Origin: JAFGJQ01 sp964586145
Lineage (GTDB): Bacteria; Planctomycetota; Phycisphaerae; UBA1845
Reading direction: 5' to 3'
Length of the DNA: 64,000 nucleotides
Assembly: GCA_964586145.1 (NCBI GenBank)
Contig: CAZPHH010000003.1
Span: forward strand, 49,134-113,133
In this document: piece by piece, positions 1 through 8,196 of the stretch
How positions within the stretch are numbered: the first letter of the stretch is position 1
Layout of the letters: the number at the start of each line of letters is the position of its first letter
The notes under the pieces: generated by a model
Database searches by the model: none
Seen by the model: the letters and a program-made list of their open reading frames with translations, nothing else
Told to the model about the DNA's origin: nothing
Position numbers and translations under genes: made by a program

Positions 1-1
1 G

Positions 2-535
2 ATCAACTGCAGCGTGGCCCTGGCCGTGGTGGACGTGCTGAAGAAGCGCGGCCTGCCGATTGACGACCAGCTTGCGATTGACGGGCTGGCGTCCGTGCGG
101 CTCAGCGGCCGGATGGAGATGATCTGCGAGAACCCGCGCATTCTGGTGGACGGGGCGCATAACGCAGCCAGCGTCCACGCGCTGATGCGGGGGATCGGGC
201 AGAACGTGCCGTACGACTCCATGATCGTGATTTTCGGCTGCCAGCGGGACAAGGACGTGACGGGCATGTTGCGTCACATCCAGCTCGGGGCGGACAAGGT
301 CATCTTCACCACGACGGGCTCCCCGCGAACGATGGACCCGCACGACCTGGCCACGGCCTACGTGGACCAGTGCGGCAAGATGGCCCAGGTGGCGGAAGAC
401 CTGGAAGAGGCCATCCGCATCGCGGGCAGCGCGTTAACGCGCGAGGACCTGATCTGCATCACCGGTTCCTTCTACCTGGTGGGCCGGGCCAAGCGCCTGT
501 ACGCCCAGAAGGTGGGACAGACAGTGGGCCAGTAG
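2..535 (+). CDS. folC: FolC C-terminal part (folylpolyglutamate/dihydrofolate synthase), 5' partial
   Basis: The frame is open from base 2 and runs to a TAG stop, so this is the C-terminal ~177 residues of a longer gene that starts before the window. The Mur-ligase-type C-terminal domain is recognisable from ILVDGAHN (the FolC signature DGAHN), followed by a VIFGCQRDKD strand-turn and a late ITGSFYLVGRAK segment, both typical of FolC ends. FolC adds glutamate to dihydropteroate and/or folates in the cytoplasm, using ATP. The ATP-binding N-terminal domain cannot be seen here. The next gene is 640 bases away and functionally unrelated, so no operon partner is visible downstream. Confidence 0.9.
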   Translation: MNCSVALAVVDVLKKRGLPIDDQLAIDGLASVRLSGRMEMICENPRILVDGAHNAASVHALMRGIGQNVPYDSMIVIFGCQRDKDVTGMLRHIQLGADKVIFTTTGSPRTMDPHDLATAYVDQCGKMAQVAEDLEEAIRIAGSALTREDLICITGSFYLVGRAKRLYAQKVGQTVGQ

Positions 536-1173
536 GTCCGCGGAAACCACAGGAAACATCCAATCGCACAAACCCGTGGAAGGGGAGCGGGCGGGTCTCG
601 CCGCCGCGTTTCGTCTGGGGTCTTGGTCCCAGAAGCACTTGTCGTCTCATCGCATGCCCGGGGCTTCTGTGCAGCCGGCCTTCGGCCGTGGCTCGGCAGA
701 CGGGTCGCTTTTCGGCAGAGCGGGCCGGCGTACGACCCATTTTGCCGCAGCCTCTTTCAATGCATCCAACCTGCTTGTCGCGTGCATGCCTGGCCGGAAT
801 CGGGACGGCCCGGTCCGCGGGCTGGGACATGCGCCCCATCGGTATTTCTGTATTCCGGCCTGCCATCCTGTGGCACTGTACTGCGCCCGGGCATTGTAAT
901 GCGATGTAACTCGAGCCGAGAGACGGATTGAACCGATACGGTGTGTGCCGCAGTAGCGCAGGGCAGCGAGAGCAGGCGTACAGCACCACGCTTTGAGCTG
1001 CGAGCGGGCACGTGCGTGGCGACGGTCGGGGAGCTGCGTGGAAGTCTGACGAACGCATACCTCGTCTTTCGTCCCCGTGCAAAGCGACGTGCCCTGAGCC
1101 ACTGCGGTATGGAACGCGGCGAGGCCGCGTTGCGAGCACGCAAAACACGAAACCCCTGAAAAGGCCGGCCACC
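536..1173. other. Long non-coding spacer upstream of the hydrogenase operon
   Basis: These 638 bases lie between folC and the hydrogenase genes. The open frames on both strands are GC-rich shadows with arginine/proline-rich translations, no recognisable domain and no good ribosome site. There is a short hairpin (CGGCC-TTC-GGCCG near 680-694). The space is long enough for a regulated promoter of the hydrogenase-chemoreceptor operon, but I cannot name a specific operator or sigma-factor site. Confidence 0.5.
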
Positions 1174-2703
1174 ATGTCCAACACGGTTACGATCAGTCCG
1201 CTGACCCGGATCGAAGGCCACCTGGCCATCCACACCGAGACCGAGCCGCACGCGGGCGGCGCCGGCGTGCATGTCACGCAGGCCCACTGTGAAGGCGAGA
1301 TGTTCCGAGGGCTGGAGCAAATTCTGGTCGGGCGCGATCCGCTGGACGCCCAGCAGATCACGCAGCGGACCTGCGGAGTCTGCCCGATCTCACACGGCAT
1401 GGCCTCGGTTCGGGCCCAGGAGCAGGCGTACGGCATTCGTCCCGTCCGGAACGGGCGGCTGCTGCAGAACCTGATCGCGGCGGCGAACTACCTCCACTCG
1501 CACGTCCTGCATTTTTACCAGCTCGCCGCATTGGACTTCGTCGACGTGACGGCCGTGTTGAACTACACGGGGTCGGACCGAACCCTGCTCAAGCTCAAGG
1601 CGTGGGCACAGTCGGCCCTGGACCGCAAGGACGTCTTCCCGGTCGCGCCGTTCCTGCCGCGGTACGAGGGTGACTACGTTTCGTCCGCGGAGGTCAACTG
1701 CGCGCTGCTGGCCCATTATGCGGACGCCCTGAAGGTCCGGCGCACGTGCGACGAGATGGGAGCGGTGTTCGGGGCGCGGTTGCCGCACTCCACGGCCCTG
1801 CTGCCGGGCGGATGCACGCAGAAACCCACCCTGGAGCGCATCCTGGCCTATCGGTCTCGGCTGGACGAGGTGCTCGCATTCGTGGAGGACGTGTACCTGC
1901 CGGACCTGTTCGAGGTGGGCCGTCAGTTCCCGCAATACTTCGATATCGGGCGCGGCTGGGGGAATTTCCTGGCGTACGGCACGTTTGAAATGGACGACGG
2001 CGGACGGAAATTCTTCCCGCCCGGCACGTTCATCGACGGCAAGTGGGAAGCGTTTGACCCGCGTCACATCAGCGAGGACGTCAGCGTTGCCCGGTACGAG
2101 GACGGGCCGGCCCGCCACCCGTTTGAGGGCGAGACGCGGCCGAAGCCGGGCAAGCCCGGGGCCTATTCGTGGATCAAGGCCCCGCGTTATCGCGGCCTGC
2201 CGTTGGAGGTCGGTCCGCTCGCCCGGGTGCTCGTGGACTACCACGCCGGGAACAACGGCTGGTCCCGCAAGCCCGTGGACTCGACCTGCGCAAAGCTCGG
2301 CATCACGCCGGACAAACTGGTGTCCGTGATGGGTCGGCACGTGACGCGGGGACTGGAGACCCTGGCTCTCGTGCAGCAGTGCTTCCGCTGGCTGGACGAG
2401 ATCGCCGTGGACCAGCCGGCCGTCACCGCGTTCGAGTTCCCCAAGAGCGGCCGGGGCGCGGGCCTGGTGGAGGCCCCGCGCGGGGCGCTGGGACACTGGC
2501 TGACGGTTGAGGATTACAAGGTGAAGTCGTACCAGAGCGTGGTGCCGACGACGTGGAACTGCTCGCCCCGGGATTCAAAGGGGCAGTCCGGCCCTGTGGA
2601 AAAGGCGCTGGAAGGCACGCAGGTGGCTGACGCATCCCAGCCGATCGAGCTGGGGCGCATCGTGCGGTCGTTTGACCCTTGCCTGGCCTGTGCCGTGCAT
2701 TGA
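1174..2703 (+). CDS. [NiFe]-hydrogenase large subunit without C-terminal maturation peptide
   Basis: This 509-residue protein is the catalytic subunit of a [NiFe] hydrogenase, which splits or makes H2 at a Ni-Fe(CN)2CO site. Visible motifs are TRIEGHL (11-17), MFRGLEQ (43-49), the first Ni ligand pair in RTCGVCPISH (C67, C70) and the second pair in DPCLACAVH (C503, C506). The stop codon follows H509 directly. Most group 1 and group 3 enzymes carry about 15 extra residues there, which a HyaD/HupD-type endopeptidase removes; H2-sensing HupV/HoxC subunits and CooH lack them. I chose ATG 1174 because the conserved N-terminus begins here; an in-frame extension to 1012 is low-complexity. The gene precedes the small subunit, the reverse of the usual order. 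No hyp maturation genes are nearby. Confidence 0.95.
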   Translation: MSNTVTISPLTRIEGHLAIHTETEPHAGGAGVHVTQAHCEGEMFRGLEQILVGRDPLDAQQITQRTCGVCPISHGMASVRAQEQAYGIRPVRNGRLLQNLIAAANYLHSHVLHFYQLAALDFVDVTAVLNYTGSDRTLLKLKAWAQSALDRKDVFPVAPFLPRYEGDYVSSAEVNCALLAHYADALKVRRTCDEMGAVFGARLPHSTALLPGGCTQKPTLERILAYRSRLDEVLAFVEDVYLPDLFEVGRQFPQYFDIGRGWGNFLAYGTFEMDDGGRKFFPPGTFIDGKWEAFDPRHISEDVSVARYEDGPARHPFEGETRPKPGKPGAYSWIKAPRYRGLPLEVGPLARVLVDYHAGNNGWSRKPVDSTCAKLGITPDKLVSVMGRHVTRGLETLALVQQCFRWLDEIAVDQPAVTAFEFPKSGRGAGLVEAPRGALGHWLTVEDYKVKSYQSVVPTTWNCSPRDSKGQSGPVEKALEGTQVADASQPIELGRIVRSFDPCLACAVH

Positions 2704-2751
2704 TCGTGCGACGAAACCGGCAGGATGGGAAAGCCCTTGGAGATGACAGCC

Positions 2752-3714
2752 ATGGCAGAGATTTCGCGAAGGGAATTCCTCCGAATGGGGGCCGTCCTGG
2801 CGGCCGGCGCCGGGCTGGGCCCTGGCGCCGCGGAAGCCCTGGCCGCCGGTCTGGAGCGGGTGTTCACCGGTCAGAAGCGCGTGGTGTGGCTGCAAGGCAT
2901 GTCATGCACCGGGTGCAGCGTGTCGCTGCTGAACTCCGACGAGCCGGGGCCGGTGGAGCTGATCACGCAAGTGATTTCCGTGGTGTTCCATCCGACGTTG
3001 TCGGCGGCGCAGGGCCACCTGGTCACGGAGACGCTGGACCGGCTGGCCGAGGCGGGTGATTTCTTCCTGGTTCTGGAAGGGGCGGTGTGCCCGCAGATGC
3101 CGCAGGCATGCATGGTCGCCGGCAAGCCGCTGACCGAGCTGCTTCCGCCGTTGCTGAGGCGGGCCCAGTTCGTCGTGACGGCCGGCTCCTGTGCGGCGTT
3201 CGGCGGCATTCCGGGGGCGGAGGGCAACCCGACGGGCGCCATGGGCCTGAAGGAGTTCATGGCCAGCCGGGGCATTCCCGTGGAGAACAAGCTGGTAAAC
3301 TGCCCGGGCTGCCCCGTGCATCCGCACACGATGGTGACCACGCTGGCGTATCTGGCGGGCGTGGGCTACCCCGCCGTGGATCCGGCCACGCTGACGCCGA
3401 ACATGATCTGTTCCAGCTCCGTTCATGATGACTGCCCGAGATTCCATCACTGGCAGAAGCAGCACTTCGCGGAGCACTTCGGGGACGAGGGGTGTTTGTT
3501 CAAGCTGGGGTGTCTGGGTCCGCTAAGCCGTTCAAACTGCTCGCACCGTCAATGGAATGGGGGGATCAACTGGTGCATTCGGGCCGGGGCGCCGTGCATC
3601 GCCTGCACGAGCGAGGACTTTGCGAAGCGGAAATCGTTCCCGTTTTATCGCCACGGCGAGAAGTACCACGCGGTAGCGTATGGTGATGCCGACCGAAAGG
3701 GGACTGCCACATGA
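2752..3714 (+). CDS. [NiFe]-hydrogenase small subunit with Tat signal
   Basis: This 320-residue protein is the iron-sulfur subunit that relays electrons to or from the Ni-Fe site. ATG 2752 has GGAG nine bases upstream and gives MAEISRREFLRMG, a twin-arginine signal (R6, R7) followed by an Ala/Gly-rich hydrophobic stretch, so the folded dimer should be exported with the large subunit as passenger. Fe-S ligands are visible in SCTGCSVSLL, GSCAAFGGI, NCPGCPVHPH, the DDCPRFHHWQKQHF...GCLFKLGC block, and a last Cys-rich segment SNCSHRQWNGG...CIACT. No C-terminal membrane anchor follows, unlike many uptake hydrogenases, so the dimer is probably soluble outside the membrane. It lies 48 bases after the large subunit and overlaps the chemoreceptor start (ATGA). 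Starts at 2725 and 2743 are possible but poorly placed. Confidence 0.93.
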   Translation: MAEISRREFLRMGAVLAAGAGLGPGAAEALAAGLERVFTGQKRVVWLQGMSCTGCSVSLLNSDEPGPVELITQVISVVFHPTLSAAQGHLVTETLDRLAEAGDFFLVLEGAVCPQMPQACMVAGKPLTELLPPLLRRAQFVVTAGSCAAFGGIPGAEGNPTGAMGLKEFMASRGIPVENKLVNCPGCPVHPHTMVTTLAYLAGVGYPAVDPATLTPNMICSSSVHDDCPRFHHWQKQHFAEHFGDEGCLFKLGCLGPLSRSNCSHRQWNGGINWCIRAGAPCIACTSEDFAKRKSFPFYRHGEKYHAVAYGDADRKGTAT

Positions 3715-5201
3715 TGCTGCAAAAAGCCAGCTTGGCCCGACGGATGTACGTGCCGACGATCGGGCTCTTCATCGTGTTCATGACGGTGCTGCTCGGCGTT
3801 CAGCACTATCTGTACGTGCATGGTTTCGAGGCCACGCTGGGGAAGATTGAAGGCTCGTCGCTGGAAGTGGAGCGCGCGGCGTCCAAGGGGATGACCCAGG
3901 GTCTCTGGGCCGCCACCGAGCGCTGGCTGCAGACGGGTGAGCACACCCAGTTCGTGGACTTCGCGAATCGGCAGCGGGAGCAATCGGGCATCGGGGCGAT
4001 CGCCTTCGTGGGTCTGTCCAGCACGGTCGAGCTGGCCTCGCCGGCGGACCGCGTGGGGACGGCGCTGGCCGAGGGTGTCTGGGACGAGGCCGCCAAGGCC
4101 CCCGACCTGATCGTCAAGGAGGACCAAGATGCGATCAATCTGTACCAGCCGTTGTACGTCACGGCGGACATGCGCCGGCTTCAGCCGGACATGGAGGTGG
4201 GCACCCTGTACGGGCTGCTTCACCTGGAGTTCCCCAAGGACCGCTTGAATCAGATGCTGGCGGACGCCCGTTCCGTGTTCGAAGGCCGGGTGAAGCAGTC
4301 GCTGACCCTGACCTGCGGGATGGGTGTGGCGGCCCTGGTGATCATGGCGATCAGCCTGTTCCCGCTGGTGGTCCGGCCGCTGGTGCGGTCCCTGCGGGGC
4401 GTCATCGGAAACCTGGCCGGCGGCTCGAACGAACTGGTGGAGATTTCGCGGCAGATCGGCGGATCCAGCCAGCGTCTGGCCACGTCTGCGTCCGAGCAGG
4501 CCTCATCGCTGGAAGAGACCAGCAGCGCGATGGAGCAGATGTCGGCCATGACGCGGACGAACGCGGAGAACGCCCGCGAGGCGGACACGCTGAGCACGCA
4601 GGCGCAGGAGAACGCCGCCGCGGGCGACAAGACCATGGCCCGGCTCACGCAGGCCATGACCAGCATCAACGAATCGTCGGCGCAGATCGCCAAGATCATC
4701 CGGGTGATCGAGGAGATCGCGTTCCAGACGAACTTGCTGGCCCTGAACGCCGCAGTCGAGGCGGCCCGGGCGGGCGAGCACGGCAAGGGCTTTGCGGTGG
4801 TGGCGGATGAGGTGCGAAACCTGGCCGGTCGGGCGGCCGAAGCGGCCCAGAGCACGCGAACTCTGGTCGAGGACTCGGTGGTGCGGGCGCAGGGCGGCGT
4901 GGAGGCCGTTCATGAAGCAGGCACCGCGTTCGGCGCGATCGTGACCGGCGCGCAACGGGTGTCCGAGCTCGTGGGGGAGATCGCCCGGGCCTCTGAGCAG
5001 CAGGCGCAGGGGGTCGACCAGGTGAATAGCGCGGTGTCGCAGATGACGCAGATGACGCAGGAGTCGGCATCGGAGGCGAGCCATTCCTCGTCCGTGGCCG
5101 AGCAGTTGGGGACGCAGGCAGAAACGGTGAAGGGCATGGTGGACGCGCTGGTGGGCATCGTGGAGGGGGCCGGCCGCGCGCACGACCAGACCGAATCCTG
5201 A
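3711..5201 (+). CDS. Methyl-accepting chemotaxis protein, translationally coupled to the hydrogenase
   Basis: This 496-residue transmembrane chemoreceptor has TM1 at about 12-35, an extracytoplasmic sensor region 36-196 that I do not recognise as a named ligand-binding fold, and TM2 at about 198-221. A long cytoplasmic coiled coil follows, with the conserved signalling tip (IEEIAFQTNLLALNAAVEAA, GKGFAVVADEVRNLA, about 333-373) that contacts CheA and CheW. Glu/Gln/Ala-rich helices on both sides could be methylation sites. There is no C-terminal NWETF-type tether for CheR. The ATG overlaps the TGA of the hydrogenase small subunit as ATGA, a strong sign of translational coupling and equal dosage. 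I infer that it reads the state of the exported hydrogenase (H2 or redox taxis). No che genes are in this window. Confidence 0.93.
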   Translation: MMLQKASLARRMYVPTIGLFIVFMTVLLGVQHYLYVHGFEATLGKIEGSSLEVERAASKGMTQGLWAATERWLQTGEHTQFVDFANRQREQSGIGAIAFVGLSSTVELASPADRVGTALAEGVWDEAAKAPDLIVKEDQDAINLYQPLYVTADMRRLQPDMEVGTLYGLLHLEFPKDRLNQMLADARSVFEGRVKQSLTLTCGMGVAALVIMAISLFPLVVRPLVRSLRGVIGNLAGGSNELVEISRQIGGSSQRLATSASEQASSLEETSSAMEQMSAMTRTNAENAREADTLSTQAQENAAAGDKTMARLTQAMTSINESSAQIAKIIRVIEEIAFQTNLLALNAAVEAARAGEHGKGFAVVADEVRNLAGRAAEAAQSTRTLVEDSVVRAQGGVEAVHEAGTAFGAIVTGAQRVSELVGEIARASEQQAQGVDQVNSAVSQMTQMTQESASEASHSSSVAEQLGTQAETVKGMVDALVGIVEGAGRAHDQTES

Positions 5202-5250
5202 AATTGGGAATCACCAGGGGACTCTCGCATCCCGAGAGAGGTCGATGCTC

Positions 5251-5277
5251 GGGACCGGCTCAGCGCGAGCCGGTCCC
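5251..5277. terminator. Perfect 11-bp stem-loop after the MCP gene
   Basis: GGGACCGGCTC pairs perfectly with GAGCCGGTCCC across a 5-base loop, 50 bases past the chemoreceptor stop. A smaller 6-bp hairpin (5222-5238) precedes it. No T-run follows, so this may be a transcript-end-protecting structure or an isolated repeat rather than a textbook intrinsic terminator. The GGGACCGGCT core also resembles the palindromic repeat near 43 kb. Confidence 0.55.
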
Positions 5278-5359
5278 GTCTGCCATTCAGGGGGGCTTCT
5301 CGGTCGGCGAAGTCCGTGTATCCGGCGGCGTCGTTCCCGCCGCGAGCCCGGCGCAGCGA

Positions 5360-5398
5360 ACGGGCGGGCGCCTCCCAGGCTGAGAGACGCCCGCCCGT
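5360..5398. terminator. 11-bp stem-loop between convergent genes
   Basis: ACGGGCGGGCG at 5360-5370 pairs with CGCCCGCCCGT at 5388-5398 around a 17-base loop. It sits between the convergent chemoreceptor and lipoprotein-like genes, so it could end transcripts from either side. T-runs on either flank are short (CTGTGTTGCCTT on the plus side). Confidence 0.5.
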
Positions 5399-5455
5399 CT
5401 GTGTTGCCTTCACCGCCGCGCCGCTGGGTCATGGAGCGGCCGCGGCCGGGAGGCG

Positions 5456-6976
5456 TCAATCCTCCAATCGATCCAGAACGATGAAGCCGACGGCCCAATC
5501 ATCGTCGGTGATGCAGCCGCTGCCTTCCTGGTACTGGCGAAGGGTCCAGAACGCTACGGTGTTGGCCGACGTGCTGACATCGCTGCCCATGACGTAGCCA
5601 GTCTGGCTGCGGCCTTCCGCTGGCGTCTCCGTCTCCTCGAAGAGCATGAAGTCCCCGCCGGTGCTCATCTGGAGAAACTCGACGTCGCGATCGACGGCGA
5701 TGGTGCCGGCGATGAACCAGCGTTCGCCGTCCGGCGTAATCGCGATGCTCGACCCGTACCCGTACTTGCCGGGGGTGGCGATGCAATCGTCACGCTCGAC
5801 ATCGATCGGGTCGGCCAGGCGGTCCGGCGCGGAGAGGGCACTGGGATTCGCGACGGTCCCGATGGAGCTGCGATACACGGCGCCGCCGGTAGAAATCTGG
5901 TCCACGTCTTCCTCGACGGCAAAGTATCCAAAGCTTCCGGCGGCCAGGGCCACCGGGGTATTGATCGAGAACGGGCCTTCGTTGCCCAGATTGGTGATGG
6001 AGCTGTCCGTCACGTTCAGCAGGGCCGTGACGCCGTCGCCGATGTCCGCGCGGTAGATGATGTAGTCGTCGTCGAAGGCGATCTGCACGTTGTCGAAGAT
6101 GTCCCCCAGCGGGCTGCCGAGGTTGAACTCGAAGGCAAGCGGGTCGGCCGTGGGATCCATGATGTCCCAGACATAGATGAAGTTGCCCCACAGCGCCGCC
6201 ACCCGGGCGGGGTCGGCATCGATGGCAACCTGCTCCGGCGTATCCAGTGCATCCGCCGGCGTCGGGAAGCTGATGACCTGCGCGGTCGATCCGCCGACGT
6301 CGATCACCTTTACCGCGTTGCCATCGTCCACCTCGTTCGGGTCGCAAATGACGGCGAAGTAGGTGCCGGCGGAAGCCATGTGGCCCGGCTCATACGGTTC
6401 CACGGGCAGGGAAGCCAGGGTGACCTCGCCGCCGGGAACCTCCACCGGGTTGCCACCGGCCACCGTGTCATAAATGGCCACGCGTCCGGAGCCCGTGGTC
6501 AGGGCAACCTTCTTGCCCGCGACTTTCCAGCTCGAGGTTTCGTACAGCGTGCCGGCACCGGGAATTTCCGTGCCCTCGGTGATCGTGTCGTCGTAGGTCG
6601 ACGGCACGAAGTACCGGACGTTGTCCGGGACAGCGTACACCACGAGGTCGTCGCCCGCCTCAATGCGGTGCAAGGTACCGGAAAGGTACCCCAGGCTGAT
6701 CTGCGTCTTGACCAGCGCGGGCGCCTCGTTGTCATTGACGTTGTTGTCATTGACATTGTTGTCATTGACGTTGTTGTCGTTGACATTGTTGTCATTGACG
6801 TTGTTGTCGTTGACATTGTTGTCGTTCACGTTGTTGTCATTGACGTTGGTGTTGTTGTCGTTGGTGTTCGTGCCCCCACCGCCTCCACCGCCGGCGGGGC
6901 GGGCGGCGCAGCCGCTGCCGGCCACGACAAACACACCCAGGGCCATCAATGCCAGTACACAGAACAGTCGTTGCAT
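5456..6976 (-). CDS. Secreted, probably lipid-anchored protein with NVNDN linker
   Basis: This 506-residue protein has a hydrophobic signal ending at C23 (VVAGSGC, an imperfect lipobox). A seven-Gly stretch and an Asn/Asp linker with eight NVNDN units (44-83) follow, then a roughly 400-residue globular region. That region has recurring short motifs (YFVPSTYDD, VAIYDT, NFIYVWDIMD, YIIYRADIGDG, AITPDGERWFIAG) that look like beta-propeller blades, so an extracytoplasmic beta-propeller is likely. The function is unknown. ATG 6976 is preceded by a strong AAGGAGG about ten bases upstream, and a sigma70-like promoter lies about 105-130 bases upstream. Poly-N/D linkers like this are common in Phycisphaerae secreted proteins, where they probably act as flexible spacers. 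Confidence 0.8.
   Translation of the reverse strand: MQRLFCVLALMALGVFVVAGSGCAARPAGGGGGGGTNTNDNNTNVNDNNVNDNNVNDNNVNDNNVNDNNVNDNNVNDNNVNDNEAPALVKTQISLGYLSGTLHRIEAGDDLVVYAVPDNVRYFVPSTYDDTITEGTEIPGAGTLYETSSWKVAGKKVALTTGSGRVAIYDTVAGGNPVEVPGGEVTLASLPVEPYEPGHMASAGTYFAVICDPNEVDDGNAVKVIDVGGSTAQVISFPTPADALDTPEQVAIDADPARVAALWGNFIYVWDIMDPTADPLAFEFNLGSPLGDIFDNVQIAFDDDYIIYRADIGDGVTALLNVTDSSITNLGNEGPFSINTPVALAAGSFGYFAVEEDVDQISTGGAVYRSSIGTVANPSALSAPDRLADPIDVERDDCIATPGKYGYGSSIAITPDGERWFIAGTIAVDRDVEFLQMSTGGDFMLFEETETPAEGRSQTGYVMGSDVSTSANTVAFWTLRQYQEGSGCITDDDWAVGFIVLDRLED
6728..6847 (-). repeat. 15-bp coding minisatellite (eight NVNDN units)
   Basis: Eight units of 15 bp encode NVNDN in frame. Copies differ mainly by single GAC/GAT-type third-position changes (TTGTCATTGACGTTG against TTGTCGTTGACATTG on the plus strand), so the array expanded by duplication and is slowly diverging. 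Length changes stay in frame and would only lengthen or shorten the linker. Confidence 0.9.
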
Positions 6977-7421
6977 TGGGTCATTCCTCCTTTTGTTTGT
7001 AAAGCAATGCTCAGGCCGGTGTGTGGCTGCAGAACGCCAGGCCGCACCTCACCCGGAACTTTCATGACCGCGTGGGGAGAAGTATGCCACAGACGCAGCG
7101 CAGGGTCAATTCCTTGTCGAAAAAACCGGAAATTCCCGCGCAAAAGTGCCTCATGCGCTGCAAGACACGTCTGGCACACCGAGTTCACCAGCGACCCGGC
7201 ACGTCACGCACGGGGGCATGCATCCCGGACGGGTCGAGTCGCCCCACCCGGTCCGGCTTTCCCGGCTGCTCCGTACCGTCACCCTGTTGACAACGAATGG
7301 CCAAGGGAGGTTAGCCGAACCTGGACCGCACCACGCCGCCCCGCCTCTCAGCCCGCGTGCCAGGGCTGAAACGGTGAGAACCTGGGGTATTTTCACGGCA
7401 GCCGCTTCGCCCGGGGAGCAC
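6977..7421. other. Intergenic spacer upstream of the NVNDN protein
   Basis: Apart from the ribosome site and the promoter at 7081-7109, I see no gene or RNA in these 445 bases. A TTGACA on the plus strand near 7287 has no convincing -10 partner or downstream gene in that orientation. Confidence 0.5.
7081..7109 (-). promoter_or_regulatory. Sigma70-like promoter for the NVNDN protein gene
   Basis: Read on the minus strand, TTGACC (7109-7104) and CATACT (7086-7081) are 17 bases apart, matching the -35 and -10 consensus at five and four of six positions. Transcription would start near 7074 and leave an untranslated leader of about 100 bases before ATG 6976. This is a sequence match only. Confidence 0.5.
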
Positions 7422-8114
7422 TCACCGGGCGGCCGGATACTCGTTGCAGAGCAGGAAACGCGGCGGCTCGTCCTCTTCGATGGCGGGAAAACGCCCCAGC
7501 GGCTCCAGGAAGCGGTTGTCGCGCTCGTCGTCGTTCACGGCGCTGACCTCGCCGGAAAGGACGCGCCCGCGGCCCTTCTTGGCCCAGAAGGCGTGGTACA
7601 GATACGGCGGGAGTGTGATGGACTCGCCGGGATGCAACTCGATCTTCGTGCCGGCCGGGACCGTGCGAACGACGCCGTCGACGGACACCGGCACGGGCTC
7701 AGGCGAGAGCGTTTCGTCCCGGGTGGCCTGATGCACCTCGATCACCAGAATGCCCCCGCCCCGGTTGATGATGTCTTCCATCTTCGACCAGTGGAAGTGC
7801 ATTGGCGTGACCTGATCCTCGTCGGCGATGAGCAGCTTCTCACAGTACGTCTTGGCGGGCCGGCCGGGAGCCGTGGGAACCTTGGGGTTGCCGTTGCGGA
7901 TGGTGAACAGCGTCAGGCCCTGCCGGCGGAAATCGCCGCCGCCGAAATCCGTGATGTCCCAGCCGAGTCGATTGTGCCGGATCTCATCGGCTTCGTGGCC
8001 CCGGCAGGCCCACTCCTGCGGGGTCCAGCGGGCGAACGGGGGCAGCCTGAACTGAAGCGACTCGGCAAAGTCCAGGGCGCTTTGGATCTGCCTGTTCACC
8101 TCGGATCGTTTCAT
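7422..8114 (-). CDS. D-lyxose ketol-isomerase (cupin)
   Basis: This 230-residue protein matches the D-lyxose isomerase family (formerly DUF1498), cytoplasmic metal-dependent cupins that interconvert D-lyxose and D-xylulose and often also D-mannose and D-fructose. The metal site is visible as H106 and H108 in HFHWSKMEDI with E113, and the second cupin half supplies H174 in LPPYLYHAF. The length matches known members (about 227). ATG 8114 has GAGG about ten bases upstream; an upstream in-frame start at 8198 would overlap the divergent kinase gene and adds only a non-conserved tail. It is divergent from a sugar kinase with 82 bases between, suggesting shared control of one sugar route. The true substrate is not shown by sequence. 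Confidence 0.88.
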   Translation of the reverse strand: MKRSEVNRQIQSALDFAESLQFRLPPFARWTPQEWACRGHEADEIRHNRLGWDITDFGGGDFRRQGLTLFTIRNGNPKVPTAPGRPAKTYCEKLLIADEDQVTPMHFHWSKMEDIINRGGGILVIEVHQATRDETLSPEPVPVSVDGVVRTVPAGTKIELHPGESITLPPYLYHAFWAKKGRGRVLSGEVSAVNDDERDNRFLEPLGRFPAIEEDEPPRFLLCNEYPAAR

Positions 8115-8196
8115 GTACTTTGTCCTCGTGCAGGGGCCCGGGTGTCGTGCGATGGTACGGACCCCTTCCGCCTGAATCAAGACGAGGACCCGTGCC

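Noticed and set aside
459..1436. Long open frame antisense to folC and the hydrogenase start
   Set aside because: The translation is low-complexity and Arg/Pro-rich with no domain, and it overlaps two well-supported plus-strand genes; GC-rich DNA makes such frames common.
6728..6847. CRISPR array at the 15-bp repeats
   Set aside because: Units are too short, without spacers, and in frame inside a gene; no cas genes are in the window.
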